The notes under the pieces are model-generated. The model was not told the origin of the DNA. It made no database searches and was given only the letters and a program-made list of their open reading frames with translations. This document shows positions 10,327-25,300 of a DNA stretch of 64,000 nucleotides, one piece after another. Position 1 is the stretch's first letter. Each line of letters starts with the position of its first letter. The translations under genes were made by a program, and so were the position numbers. Source of the stretch: Pseudomonas purpurea (lineage in GTDB: Bacteria; Pseudomonadota; Gammaproteobacteria; Pseudomonadales; Pseudomonadaceae); contig NZ_CP150918.1 in NCBI RefSeq assembly GCF_039908635.1, forward strand, positions 2,406,001-2,470,000. The letters run 5' to 3'.

Positions 10327-13300
10327 ATGCAATTCAGCGAATTGATGGCAGTTATTTCAACCTACCCGATCCGTCTTCAACTGGAAGATGATGATTTGGT
10401 CATCCTGGGCGACGACGAGGCACTGGATGACGCGTTGTGGGACAGCCTGACCAAACACAAAGCTGAATTGCTCGCCCTGGTGGCGAGAAACGGTGGCGAT
10501 TGGCTGAGCCCGGCCTATCGGATTACCCCGGACATGCTGCCGCTGGTGAGCCTGGATCAACAGGCCATCGATCGAATTGTCGCCCACGTGCCCGGCGGCG
10601 CGGCCAACGTTCAGGATATTTACCCGTTGGCGCCGTTGCAGGCAGGCATGCTCTACCACCATCTCTCGGCAGAGCAGGGTGACCCCTACGTGCAACAGTC
10701 GCAGTTCGCCTTCGACAGCCGCGAGCGTCTGGAGACGTTTGCCCAGGCGCTGCAATGGGTGATCGATCGCCATGACATCCTCAGGACGTCAATGGTCTGG
10801 GAAGGCCTGGACGAACCGGTGCAAGTGGTCTTGCGCCAGGCGCGGCTGGTGCGTGAAGAACTCGAACTGGCCCCGGCTGGCGGTGATGTCCTGGCGCAGT
10901 TGCGGGCTCGTTTCGATGCTCGGCATTACCGTCTGGATGTGCGTCAGGCGCCGATGCTGCGTCTGGTGTTCGCGCGGGACGAGGTCCGTCAGCGGGTGGT
11001 CGCCATCCTGTTGTTTCACCACATGGCACTGGACCATACCGCTCTGGAAGTGGTGAGCCACGAAATGCAGGCGTATTTGCGGGGTCAGGCGGATCAGTTG
11101 AGCCCGGCCGTACCGTTTCGCAACTATGTTGCCCAAACCCGTCTCGGGACCCGCGAGCAGGAACACGAAGCGTTCTTCCGCCAGATGCTCGGCGATATCG
11201 ATGAACCGACCCTGCCGTTTGGGTTGAGCGATGTGCAGGGCGACGGTCATGGCGTCGAGGAGGCGGGCGTCAGCGTTGACAGCGTTTTGAGCCAGCGGCT
11301 GCGGGCACAGGCCCGACAGCTTGGGGTCAGTGCGGCGAGCCTGATGCACCAGGCGTTTGCCCAGGTGTTGGGCAAGGTTTCCGGGCGTAAGTCCGTGGTC
11401 TTCGGCACGGTCCTGCTAGGCCGGATGGAGGCTGGCGAGGGCTCCGACCGGGCGCTGGGGATGTTCATCAACACCTTGCCGCTGCGCGTGGACGTGGGGG
11501 AGCAAGGCGTACGCGCAGCCTTGAAGCAGACCCATGTGCAATTGACCGCGTTGTTGGGGTATGAACATGCCTCGCTGGCCCTGGCGCAACGTTGCAGCGC
11601 AGTCATCGCGCCAACGCCGCTGTTCAGTTCGCTGCTCAATTACCGGCACAGCCAGGTGGCGGTCGGTGCCGACACGGCAGTGGAGTGGGAAGGCATCCAG
11701 GGGCTGGGTGCCGAGGAACGGACCAACTATCCGCTGACCGTGAACGTGGACGATCTGGGGGAGGATTTTCGCATCACCGTGTTGGTCGACACCTCGATTG
11801 GCGCGCAGCGTGTCGGCGACTACCTGAGCACCGCGCTGGAGAGTCTGGTGCAGGCACTGGAAGCAACGCCGGAGGCACCGCTGCAAACGCTGAACATTCT
11901 GCCGGCTGCCGAACGCCAACACCTGCTGAACACGTTGAACGCCCCGCAGGTTTGCTACGTCGACACGGAGCTGATCCATAGCCGGGTCGAAGCCCGGGCC
12001 GCGGCCCGGCCTGATGCCACGGCAGTGCTGTATGAAGACCTGAACCTGACTTACGGACAACTCAACGCCCGCGCCAATCAGGTGGCACATCGACTGCTGG
12101 CCCTGGGCATTCGCCCCGATGACCGGGTGGCAATCTGTGTCGAGCGGGGCCTGGAAATGGTCGTCGGTTTGCTGGGGATTCTCAAGGCTGGCGCCGGTTA
12201 CGTGCCCATCGACCCGGCCTCACCGGTCGAGCGCATTGCCTACACCTTGCAAGACAGCGCTCCGGTTGCGCTGCTGTTGCAGACCGCGACTCAAAGCCTG
12301 GCCGCCAGCGTGTCCGTGCCGGTGATCGACCTCGACAGCGACACGTTGCAGGACGAGTCCGCAGCCAACCCGCATGTCCCGGAGCTGAGCGCTTCGAACC
12401 TTGCCTACGTGATCTACACGTCCGGTTCCACGGGGCTGCCCAAAGGCGTGATGGTCGAGCACCGCAACGTGGCGCGGCTGTTTTCGGCGACTCAGGGCTG
12501 GTTTGATTTCAATCAGCAGGATGTGTGGGCCTTGTTCCACTCATTTGCCTTTGACTTCTCGGTCTGGGAAATCTGGGGGGCCTTGACCTACGGCGGTCAG
12601 TTGCTGGTGGTGCCGCAACTCATCAGCCGTTCGCCGGACGAATGCTACGCGCTGCTGTGCACCGCTGGCGTAAGCATTCTCAACCAGACCCCGAGTGCGT
12701 TCCGTCAACTCATTGCGGCCCAGGGCCACAGTCAACTCAAGCATTCCTTGCGTCAGGTCATCTTCGGTGGCGAAGCCCTGGAGCCGGGGGTTCTCAAACC
12801 CTGGTATGCCCGCGTTGCCAATGCCGGCACGCAACTGGTGAACATGTACGGCATCACTGAAACCACGGTGCACGTGACTTATCGGGCGCTGGAGGTGGCG
12901 GATGCGCACCGGGTGGGTGTCAGCCCGATTGGCGGGCAGATTCCGGATTTGCAGCTGTACGTGCTCGATGACCGGCGTGAACCGGTCCCGGTCGGTGTCG
13001 TCGGTGAGTTGTACGTCGGCGGCGCGGGAGTTGCCCGGGGTTATCTGAACCGCGAGGAACTGACGGCCGAGCGTTTTATTACCGACCCGTTCAGTGGCCG
13101 CGGCAACGCCCGCTTGTACAGGACGGGCGATCTGGGGCGCTGGACGGCGGACGGCAGTCTGGAGTACCTGGGCCGCAACGACGATCAAGTGAAAATCCGT
13201 GGTTTCCGTATCGAACTGGGTGAGGTCGAAGCCCGTCTTTCGGCCTGCAACGGCGTGCGCGAAGCGGTGGTGATCGCTCGCGAAGACGAACCGGGAGACC

Positions 13301-16300
13301 AGCGCCTGGTGGCCTACGTGATTGCCGGCGAGGGTGTCGAGCTGAGCGCGGCCGGGCTGCGTGAGCAACTGCTGGTGTCGCTTGCCGAGTACATGGTGCC
13401 GAGCGCGTTCGTGATGCTTGAAGCCTTCGCGCTGACTACCAACGGCAAGCTGGATCGCAAGGCGCTGCCGGTGCCGGACACGGATGCGGTTGCCCGGCGC
13501 ACCTACGAAGCGCCGCAGGGCGAGGTGGAGATCGCCCTTGCCGCCCTCTGGCAGGACTTGCTCAAACTTGAGCAAGTCGGTCGCGATGACCACTTTTTCG
13601 AGCTGGGCGGGCATTCGTTGTTGGCGGTCAAATTGATCGGACGCATGCGTCAGGTTGACCTGTACGCAGACGTGCGGGTGTTGTTCAACCAACCGACCCT
13701 GGCGGCGTTGGCCAGTGCGGTGGGGGGGCGCCGCCAGGAAATCGAGGTGCCTGCCCGTGGCGTTCCCCACGGATGCGAGCACCTTACCCCGGACATGTTG
13801 CCCCTGGCAGACCTGGACCAAGGCGCGATAGACCGGATCGTTGCGAGCGTGCCGGGCGGCGCACGCAATGTGCAGGAAATCTACGCCTTGGCGCCGTTGC
13901 AGGAAGGTATTTTGTATCACCACCTGGCGGCGGCCCACGGCGATCCCTACCTGCAATACGTCACGTTTTCGTTCGACAGCCGTGAACATCTTCAAGGATT
14001 TGCCCAGGCGCTTCAGGACGTCGTTTCGCGCCACGACATTCTGCGCACCGCCGTGGCCTGGGAAAGCCTCGACGAACCGGTCCAGGTGGTCTGGCGCGAA
14101 GCGACGCTGGGTCTGGACGAGGTGACGCTGGACCCGGCGGCGGGCGATATCGCCGAACAATTGTCCGAGCGCCTGAACCCGCGCCACTGTCGTTTGGACA
14201 TTCGCCAGGCACCCATGATGCGCATCGGCTATGCCGAAGATGCCCCGAACAATCGGTGGGTCGGCCTGTTGCTGTTCCATCACTTGATCAACGATGAACT
14301 GTCGTCGCAGGTGCTGATTGCGGAAGTCGAGGCCTGCATGCGCGGCCAGACGCAGCACCTCGGCACGCCCGTGCCGTACCGCAATTATGTGGCCCAGGCG
14401 CGTCTGGGTGTTGGCCGTGACCAGCATGAAGCGTTCTTTCGCGACCTGCTGGGCGATATTGATGAGCCGACGCTGGCGTTTGGCGTGCAGGACGTGCAAG
14501 GCGAGGGGCATGGCATCGAAGAGGCCACGCGAATGGTCGATCCCACACTGAGCGAACGCCTGCGCGAACAGGCTCGTCAGCTCGGGGTGACGGCGGCCAG
14601 CCTGCTTCACCTGGCCTGGGCCCGGGTGTTGGGCGCGGTGTCCGGCAAGGACGACGTGGTGTTTGGCACGGTGCTGTTGGGCCGTATGCAGGGCGGCGAA
14701 GGTTCGGAGCGGGCCTTGGGCATGTTCATCAATACCTTGCCGTTGCGTGTCAGCCTCGGGACGCAAGGGGTTCGCGCGGCGCTCAAGAGTACCCATGCGC
14801 GATTGACCGCGCTGTTGGGGCATGAACACGCGTCCCTGGTACTGGCTCAACGCTGTAGCAACGTTTCTACTTCCGTACCGTTGTTCAGTTCGCTGCTCAA
14901 CTATCGACAGAACGGCTCGGCCGTGGATTCCACCCAGGCGACAGCGGTCTGGGACGGCATCCGGATGCTCGAAAGCCAGGGCCGGACCACGTACCCGCTG
15001 ACCCTGTCGGTCGATGATCTGGGGCAAGACTTCAGGCTGATCGTCAAGGCCGATGCGCCGATCAGCGCCGAGCGGGTGAGTGGCTACGTGCACTGCATTC
15101 TGGAAAATCTGGTGCAGGCACTGGAGCAAACGCCACAAGCCTCGTTGCAAGGCCTGACAGTGCTGCCGGCTGCCGAGCGGGAGTATGTGTTGGGTGACCT
15201 CAATGCCACCGATGCGGATTACCCCTGCGACCAGACGATTCACGCACTGTTTGAGGCCCAGGTTCGGCGCACGCCGGACTCGGTGGCGCTGGTGGCCGGT
15301 GAACAGCAACTGACCTACCGCGAGCTCAGCGAGCGCGCCAATCAACTGGCTCATCACCTGCGTGAGCTGGGTGTCCAGCCGGACTCACGGGTGGCGATCT
15401 GTGTCGAGCGCGGGCTGGAACTGGTGATTGGCTTGCTGGGGATTCTCAAGGCCGGCGGCGCTTACGTGCCGCTGGACCCCGGCTATCCGCTGGAGCGCAT
15501 TGCGTACCTGTTGCAGGACAGCGCGCCGGTCGCAGTGTTGGTGCACGGGGTAACGCGTCGTCTGTTGGGCGAGGTTGCGGTGCCGGTGATCGATCTCGAT
15601 CAGTGCACCTGGCACGATCAGCCTGTCGGCAATCCGCAGGTGGCGGGGTTGAACGTCTCGCACCTGGCCTACGTGATCTACACCTCCGGTTCGACCGGGA
15701 TGCCGAAGGGGGTCATGGTTGAACACCGTGGCCTCGGCAATCTGATGCACTGGGGTTCGCAAGTGTGCGAGGCCGCGCCCGACGGTGCGTTATTGCAGCG
15801 AGCGCCGTTCAGTTTCGACGGCTCGGTCTGGGAGTTCTTCTGGCCATTGACCACGGGGATGCGCCTGGTGCTGGCGCGTCCTGACGGGCACCGGGAACCG
15901 GCCTATCTGGCGCAACTGATCCGCGAGCAGCGCATCACGGTGATCAAGTTCGTACCGGCGATGTTGCAGCAGTTTCTGGAGCTGGACGAAGTCAGCCAGT
16001 GCGTCAGCCTGACCGACGTGTTCTGCGGCGGTGGCGAACTCACCGCCGCGTTGGCCCGGCAGGTTCAAGAGCGCTTGCCCCACGTGCGTTTGCACAACGT
16101 TTATGGCCCCACCGAAGCCACGGTCGACAGCACGGCCTGGACCCTCGAACCGGGCGCGACGGTGCCGGATATTCAACTGCCAATCGGCCGGCCGATTCCC
16201 AATACCCGCCTGTATGTCCTGGACGCCCACGACGCGCCGGTGCCGCTGGGCGTGAGTGGCCACCTGCATATCGGCGGTGTCGGGGTCGCGAGGGGCTATG

Positions 16301-19300
16301 TGGGCTTGCCGCAACTGACGGCGGAACGCTTCATCGACAGCCCTTTCGTGGCCGGTGACCGGTTGTACCGCACCGGTGACCTGGTGCGCTATCGCCCTGA
16401 CGGGAGCCTGGAATTCCTCGGGCGCAACGACTTCCAGGTGAAATTGCGAGGCGTGCGCCTGGAGCTGGGCGAAATCGAAGCTCGACTGGCGGCACACCCA
16501 GCGGTGCAGGAGGCGGTGGTGCTGGCGCGGGACGAGCGTCTGATCGCGTACTTCACCCCTCGGGTCGCGGGCCAGATCCCGGCAATCGAAGCGTTGCGCG
16601 CCCATCTGCTGACGCAGTTGCCGGAACACATCGTCCCTGCTGCTTTTGTTCAGCTGGAAGCCTTGCCGCTGAGCCACAACGGCAAACTGGACCGCAAGGC
16701 GTTACCGGACCCCGGTCTGGAGTCGCTGATCACCCGGGGCTACGAAGCGCCGGTGGGGGAACCCGAAATCACCCTGGCCCGGCTCTGGGCCGAGCTGCTC
16801 AAGGTGGAGCGGGTAGGGCGCCATGACCACTTCTTCGAACTGGGCGGGCACTCGTTGCTGGCGGTGAAACTGATCGAGCGCATGCGTCAGGGCCGGGTTG
16901 AGCGCAGACGTCCGGGTGCTGTTTGGCCAGCCAACGCTGGCTGCGTTGGCGGCAGCCGTTGGCGGTGGTCGAGAAATTCAAGTGCCGGTCAACCGCATCC
17001 CGGCAAATTGCCTGCGGATTACCCCGGACCTGCTGCCGCTGGCGGACCTGGATCAGGACGCAATCGACTGCATCGTGGCGACCGTCCCCGGCGGGGCGGC
17101 CAATGTGCAGGACATTTATCCGCAGGCCCCGTTGCAGGCCGGCATTTTGTACCACCACTTTGCAGCGACCCAGGGCGACCCTTACGTCTTGCAGGCGCAA
17201 CTCGGTTTTGCCGACCTGAAACAGGTGAAAGGTTTCGTTCGGGCGCTGCAACGCGTGATCGCGCGCCATGACATTCTGCGCACCAGCCTGGTGTGGGAGG
17301 GCCTCGATGAACCGGTCCAGGTGGTGTGGCGTCAAGCGCCGCTGAAGCTTGAAAGGGTGGACATAGAACCGGAAGACGGGGATGTGTTGCAGCTCATGCG
17401 TGAGCGCTTTGACGCTCGCCACTATCGCCTGGACCTGACCCAGGCTCCGTTGATGCAGTTTGCCTACACCCGCGACCCGGTGAATGAGCGTTGGATCGGT
17501 ATCTTGCTGTTCCACCACCTGGTCAACGATGCGACCTCGTTGGGCGTGCTGATCGAGGAAATCCAGGCTCACATGCTCGGCCAGGAACACGCGTTGGCCG
17601 CGCCGGTGCCTTACCGCAACTATGTGGCCCAGGCCCGCTCGGGCGTCAGCCGCGAGCAGCACGAAGCGTTTTTTGGCGAGATGCTGGCGGACGTCGACGA
17701 ACCGACGCTGCCGTTCGGTATACAGGAGGTGCAGGGCAGCGCGGATGCCAGCGAAGAGGTTCAACACCTGCTGGACGCCTCGCTCAGTCAGCGCCTGCGC
17801 GTGCAGGCCCGGCGAGTGGGGGTGAGTGCGGCGAGCCTGTATCACCTGGCCTGGGCGCATGTGTTGGGAGGTGTCTCGGGCCGCGACGACGTGGTCTTCG
17901 GCACCGTATTGCTCGGGCGTTTGCAGGCCGGTGAAGGTGCCGACCGCGCCTTGGGCATGTTCATCAACACCTTGCCGTTGCGAGTCAATCTGGGCGGGCA
18001 GAGTGTGCAGGCAGCGCTGAAGGCTACCCACTCGGGATTGAGCGCCTTGCTGGCTCACGAGCACGCGCCGCTGACGTTGGCGCAGCGTTGCAGTGGTGTG
18101 GCGGCACCGGTGCCGTTGTTCAATGCCTTGCTCAATTATCGGCATGGCGTGGCGTCGAGCGGTGAGCCGGCGCAACCGGCGTGGCAGGGTATTGAGGTGC
18201 TGAGCAGCGAAGGCGTCGTCAGCTATCCGATCATCCTCTCGGTGGATGATCTGGGCGCAGACTTCCGCCTGAACACCGTGGCGCCCAAGGCCATTGGTGC
18301 GCAGCGGATGTTTGACTATCTGCACACGGCGTTGAGCGGTTTAGTGGATGCGCTTGAGCAGGATCCGCAGTTGGCGTTGCAGCGTGTGCCAATCCTGTCG
18401 CCGGCCGAACGTCAGCAACTGCTGGTGGACTTCAACACCACCCACGTCGACTACCCGCACGGGTTGACCATTCACCAGCGCGTCGAGGCGCAAGCCGCCG
18501 AACATCCGCAGGCGATGGCAGCGTTTTATCAAGGACAGAGCCTGAGCTACGAGCAGTTGAACCAACAGGCTAATCAGTTGGCTCATCATCTGCGTGAACT
18601 GGGCGTGCAGCCGGATGACCGGGTGGCGATTGTTGCCCGGCGCGGGCTGGACACGCTGGTCGGGCTGCTGGCGATTCTCAAGTCCGGCGCGTGTTATGTA
18701 CCGATTGATCCGTCTCATCCGTTCGAACGCCTGAGCTATTTGCTCAGCGACAGCGGTCCGGTGGCGGTGCTGACGCAGCAGGATTTGCTGGCGCGGTTGC
18801 CGGTGCTGGACGTGCCGGTCATTGAGCTGGACCGCAACCGCTGGCAAGACCAACCCATTACGAATCCGCAGGTTGCCGGGCTGACGCCTGCACACCTGGC
18901 CTACGTGATCTACACCTCCGGCTCCACCGGTTTGCCCAAAGGCGTGATGGTTGAACACCGCACCCTGGAAAACCTGGTGAACTGGCATTGCGATGCCTTC
19001 AACCTGCATCACGGTAGCCACACTTCCAGCGTGGCCGGTTTCGGCTTCGACGCCATGGCCTGGGAAGTCTGGCCAGCCTTGTGCGTCGGCGCGACTCTGC
19101 ACCTGCCGCCTGCACATGACGGCAATGAAGATATTGATGCGCTGCTGAATTGGTGGCGAGCGCAACCATTGGACGTGAGTTTTCTGCCGACCCCGGTGGC
19201 CGAATATGCCTTCAGCCAGGACCTGGAACACCCGACCCTGCGCACGTTGCTGGTGGGCGGTGATCGCCTGCGGCAGTTCGCCAAGGCCCAGCGTTTCGAG

Positions 19301-22300
19301 CTGATCAACAACTATGGCCCGACCGAAGCCACCGTCGTCGCAACCTCCGGGCGCATCGAGGCCGGACAGACGCTGCACATCGGCAAGCCGATGGCCAACG
19401 CCAAGGTGTACCTGCTCGACGAGCAGATGCGCCCGGTGCCGGTGGGTGTGGCGGGTGAGTTGTATGTCGGTGGCGCGGGCGTGGCGCGGGGTTATTTGAA
19501 CCGTCCGGAACTGACCGCCGAGCGTTTCCTCCAAGACCCGTTCAGCAGCGATCCGCAAGCGCGGATGTACCGCACGGGCGACTTGGCACGTTGGCTGGCG
19601 GACGGCAACATCGAGTACCTGGGGCGCAATGACGATCAGGTGAAAATCCGTGGCATGCGCATCGAACTGGGGGAGATCGAAGCCAAGCTGGCGGCACTGG
19701 AGTCGGTGAAAGAAGCCGTGGTGCTGGTGCGTGACGGCCGACTGGTGGCGTATTTCACCGAGAGCGCACTATCAGAGATCGAAGACCTAAGGGCTCAACT
19801 GCAAGCGATATTGCCGGACTACATGCTGCCCTCGGCTTATGTGAGGCTGGACAACTTGCCGCTGACCGCCAACGGAAAACTGGACCGCAAGGCCCTGCCG
19901 GACCCGGACCTTGACGCGTTGATCCGTCGTGGCTACGAAGCGCCGCAAGGCGAGGTCGAAACCACCCTGGCGCAGATCTGGGCCGAGGTGCTCAAGGTCG
20001 AGCGAGTCGGGCGCCATGATCACTTTTTTGAACTGGGCGGGCACTCGCTGCTGGCGGTGAGCCTGATCGAACGCATGCGTCAGGCTGGTTTAAGTGCGGA
20101 CGTGCGGGTGTTGTTCAGCCAGCCAACACTGGCGGCGTTGGCGGCTGCGGTCGGTGGGTATCGCGAAGTCATCGTGCCGGCCAACCGTATAACGCCGGAC
20201 TGCGTGCGGATCACCCCCGATCTCTTGCCATTGGTGAAACTGGATCAAGACGCCATCGACCGCATCGTCGCCACGGTGCCGGGTGGTGTGGCCAGCGTGC
20301 AGGACATCTACCCCTTGGCGCCGTTGCAGGAAGGCATCCTTTACCACCACATCACCGCAGAGCAGGGCGATCCGTACCAGCAAAGTGCGATGTTCGCCTT
20401 TGACAGCCGTGAACGGTTGGACGGATTTGCCCAGGCGCTGCAAGGGGTGATTGCCCGGCACGATATCTTGCGCACCAGCCTGGTCTGGGAGGGAGTAGAG
20501 GCGCCGGTACAAGTGGTCTGGCGCAAGGCTGAACTGGTGGTGCAGCCAATAGCGGTTGATCCGATGGCCGGAAATATCGCCGGGCAGTTACGTGAACAGC
20601 TTGATCCGCGCCGTTATCGTCTGGATATCCGTCAGGCACCGATGATGCGCATCGGTTTTGCCGAGGACCCGCAGAACAAGCGCTGGATCGGCTTGCTGGT
20701 ATTCCATCACCTGATCAACGATGCCGCTTCGCTGGGGGTGTTGATCGAGGAAACCGAGGCCCACATGCTGGGTCAGGCGCACGACTTGGCCGCGTCGGTG
20801 CCGTACCGCAACTATGTGGCCCAGTCGCGCTTGGGTATCAGCGAGCAGGAGCATGAAGGGTTTTTCCGCGACATGCTCGGCGATGTCGATGAGCCGACGC
20901 TGCCGTTCGGTATACAGGAGGTGCAGGGCGACGGCGACGCCAGCGAAGAGGTTCAGCACCTGCTGGACGCCTCGCTCAGTCAGCGCCTGCGCGTGCAGGC
21001 CCGGCGATTGGGGGTGAGTGCGGCCAGCCTGTATCACCTGGCCTGGGCGCACGTGTTGGGAAGTGTCTCGGGGCGCGACGACGTGGTCTTCGGCACCGTA
21101 CTGCTCGGGCGCTTGCAGGCCGGTGAAGGCGCCGACCGCGCCTTGGGCATGTTCATCAACACCTTGCCGTTGCGGGTCAATCTGGGCGGGCAGAGTGTTC
21201 GTGCGGCTGTCAACAATACCCATCAACGCTTGAGCGCCTTGCTGGCTCATGAGCACGCGCCGCTGACGCTGGCGCAGCGTTGCAGTGGTGTGGCAGCACC
21301 GTTGCCGTTGTTCAATGCCTTGCTCAATTATCGGCATGGCGCGGCGTCGAGCGGTGAGCCGGCGCAACCGGCGTGGCAGGGTATTGAGGTGCTGAGCAGC
21401 GAAGGCGTTGTCAGCTATCCGATCATCCTCTCGGTGGATGATCTGGGTGAAGGCTTCCGCCTGAGCACTGTGGCGCCCAAGGCGATTGGCGCGCAGCGGG
21501 TGTTTGATTACTTGCACATGGCGCTGAGCGGCTTGATCGACGCACTGGCGCAGGACCCACAGTTGGCGCTGCACCGTGTGCCGATCCTGTCGCCGGCCGA
21601 GCGCCGGCATGTGCTGGAAGATTTCAACGCCACCGAGCGCGATTACCCGCATGAACAGACCGTTCACGGTCTGTTCGAAGCGCAGGTGCTGGCGCGCCCG
21701 AACGCCTTGGCGGCCGTGCAGGGTGGGCAGTCAGTGAGCTACGGCGAACTCAACCGCAGGGCAAACCAACTGGCTCATTATCTGCTGGACCTCGGGATAC
21801 AACCGGGCGACAGCGTGGCGATCCTGTTGGAGCGCTCGGTGGACTTGCTGGTCAGCCAGTTGGCCATCGGCAAGTGTGCGGCGGTGTACGTGCCACTGGA
21901 CATCAACGCTCCGGCCGAGCGTCAGAACTTCATGGTGCAAGACAGCCAGGCCGTAGCGCTGTTGACACACCATTCGGCGTCTCTGGGGTTTGGGGTCCGG
22001 CGTGTGGACCTGGACAGCCTGACTCTCGAGCATCAACCGGTGTACAACCCAGACCTGGCGCAATCCTCGGAGTCGGTGGCGTACATCATGTACACCTCCG
22101 GTTCCACCGGTACCCCGAAGGGCGTGTTGGTGCCGCACCGAGGGATCACGCGGCTGGTGATCAACAACGGTTACGCCGATTTCAACGAACACGACCGTGT
22201 CGCGTTTGCCTCGAACCCGGCGTTCGACGCCAGCACCATGGATGTCTGGGCGCCGCTGCTCAATGGCGCTTGCGTCGTGGTGGTCGAGCAGGATGTCCTG

Positions 22301-25300
22301 CTTTCACAGGGCGCTTTTCGTTCGCTGTTGCAGGAACAGTCGGTCAGCGTGTTGTGGATGACTGCCGGATTGTTCCATCAGTACGCCGATCATTTGATGG
22401 CGGTGTTCGGCCAGCTGCGCTACCTGATCGTTGGCGGTGACGTGCTGGATCCGGCGATCATTGCCCGGGTTCTGAAAGACGCTGCACCGCAGCACCTGCT
22501 CAACGGCTATGGCCCGACCGAAGCAACGACGTTTTCGACGACGTTCGAGATCACGTCCGCGGGCGCGGGCAGCATTCCCATCGGTCGGCCGGTTGGCAAC
22601 ACTCGGGGTTACGTACTCGATGCCTGGCAGCAACCGGTACCGGTGGGCGTGGTCGGTGAGTTGTACATCGGCGGTGCCGGTGTGGCGAAGGGTTACCTGA
22701 ACCAGCCGGAACTGAGCGCCGAGAGGTTCCTGACCGATCCGTTCAACGCTCAACCTGGAACGCTGATGTACCGCACGGGCGACCTGGCGTGCTGGTTGGC
22801 GGACGGCACCTTGCAGTACCAAGGGCGCAATGACAGCCAGGTGAAGATTCGTGGTTTCCGCATCGAACCGGGTGAAATCGAAGCGCGATTGAACACACAC
22901 CCTGGGGTGAAGGACTGCGTCGTGCTGGCCCGCGAAGAGGTGCCGGGGGACAAGCGCCTGGTGGCCTACTACACGGCACACGAGGTGGGTGAAAGTCTGC
23001 GGATCGATGATCTGCGCACGCATCTGCAAGGCCAACTGCCCGACTACATGGTGCCGTCAGCCTACGTAAAACTGGAGACCTTGCCACTGACCGCCAACGG
23101 CAAACTGGACCGCAAGGCCCTGCCGGCCCCGGATCAGGAGGCGATGCCCAACCGTGGCTACGAAGTGCCCCAAGGCGAAGTCGAAACCACGTTGGCGCAC
23201 CTCTGGGCCGAGGTGCTCAAGGTCGAGCAGGTCGGTCGCCATGATCACTTCTTCGAACTGGGCGGGCACTCGCTGCTGGCGGTTAGCTTGATCGAGCGTA
23301 TGCGCCAGGTCGGGTTGAGCGCAGACGTGCGGGTGTTGTTCAGCCAGCCGACGCTGGCGGCACTGGCCGCTGCGGTGGGCAGTGGTCGGGAAATCCAGGT
23401 TCCGGCGAACCTGATCCCGTCCGGTTGCACACGGATCACCCCGGACCTGTTGCCCCTGGCAACGCTGAACCAGGACGCCATCGATCGCATCGTCGCGGGG
23501 GTGCCCGGTGGTGCGGCCAACGTGCAGGACATCTACCCCTTGGCGCCATTGCAGGAAGGCATCCTTTACCACCACATCACTGCAGAACAGGGCGATCCGT
23601 ACCTGCTGCAATCGCAGTTGGCCTTCGACAGTCGCGAACGGTTGCAGACGTTTGCCCAGGCCTTGCAAAAGGTCATCGAGCGTCACGACATCCTGCGTAC
23701 CGGGGTGGTCTGGGAAGGTTTGCAGCAGCCGATGCAAGTGGTCTGGCGCCAGGCCGAACTGGCCGTGCAGGAGCTGCTGCCGGACCCGGTGGCCGGCGAT
23801 GTCCTCGGCCAATTGCAGGCGCGTTTCGATGCGCGGCACTATCGTCTGGACGTGACTCAGGCTCCACTGATTCGCCTGGTGTATGCCCAGGACCCACTCA
23901 ATCAACGAATGGTCGCCATTGTGTTGTTCCACCACATGGCGCTCGATCACACCGCCATGGACGTGATGCGCCAGGAGATGGGCGCGTATTTGCTCAACCA
24001 GACCGAATCTCTGGGTGTCGCGGTGCCGTATCGCAACTACGTGGCGCAGGCGCGTCTGGGCATCAGTGAGCAGGAACATGAAGCGTTCTTCCGCGAGATG
24101 CTGGGTGACATTGACGAGCCGACGTTACCGTTCGGTTTGCAGGACGTGCAGGGCGATGGCAACGATATCGAGGAAGCAATCCAACCTGTGCCGGCCAACC
24201 TGAACCTGCGTGTACGGGCGCAGGCCCGTCAGTTGGGGGTGAGCGCGGCCAGTCTGATGCACCTTGCGTGGGCGCAAGTGCTGGCAGGCACCTCGGGCAA
24301 GGAAAGCGTGGTGTTCGGCACCGTGCTGATGGGCCGGATGCAGGGCGGCGAGGGTGCCGACCGGGCACTGGGGATATTCATCAATACCTTGCCATTGCGG
24401 GTCGATATCGGTGAACACAGTGCCCGGGCAAGTGTGCAGGCAGCCCATGCACGGCTGACCGCGTTACTGGGGCATGAACATGCATCCCTGGCCCTGGCGC
24501 AACGCTGCAGCGGCGTCGCGGCGCCGACGCCGTTGTTCAGCGCCATGCTCAACTATCGACACAGCGACAGCCGCTCGGTATCGCAGGCAAGACAACAGGC
24601 TTGGGAAGGGGTCGAAACCCTGGCCAGTGAGGAGCGCAGCAACTATCCGTTGGCGCTGAACGTGGATGACTTGGGCGATGGTTTCAACCTGACCGCCATG
24701 ACGGTTGCACAGGTCGGTGCGCAGCGGATCTGCGGCCATATGCAGACAGCGCTGGAGTCACTGGTCGAGGCACTGGAACAGGATTCGCCGGTTGCACTGA
24801 ACCGGTTATCGATCCTTCGGGCTGCTGAGCGTCAGCATTTGCTACTCGACCTCAACGCCACCGAAGCGGATTTCCCTCTCAACCAAACCCTTCACGGTTT
24901 GTTTGAGGCGCAGGTTCGACGCACCCCGGACTCGGTGGCACTGCTGGCCGGTGAACAGCAACTGACCTACCGCGAACTCAACGAACGCGCCAATCAACTG
25001 GCTCGTCATCTGCGTCAGTTGGGTGTAAAGCCCGATTCACGGGTAGCAATCTGCGTCGAACGCGGGCCGGAACTGGTGATCGGCTTGCTGGGGATTCTCA
25101 AGGCGGGCGGCGCTTACGTGCCGCTGGACCCCGGCTATCCGCGCGAACGCATTGCTTACATGTTGCAGGACAGCGCGCCGGTCGCGGTGTTGGTGCAAGG
25201 GACCACTCATGATTTGCTGGATAAGACCACGGTGCCAGTGATCGATCTGGATCACCCGACCTGGCAGGCGCAATCCGTCAGCAATCCGCAGGTTCCGGGA

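Noticed and set aside
12541..15357. 938-codon open frame on the minus strand inside the NRPS gene
   Set aside because: It is antisense to intact C, A and carrier domains. Long antisense frames are expected in high-GC genes with strong third-position bias. Its translation is histidine/glutamine/arginine-rich and matches no family.
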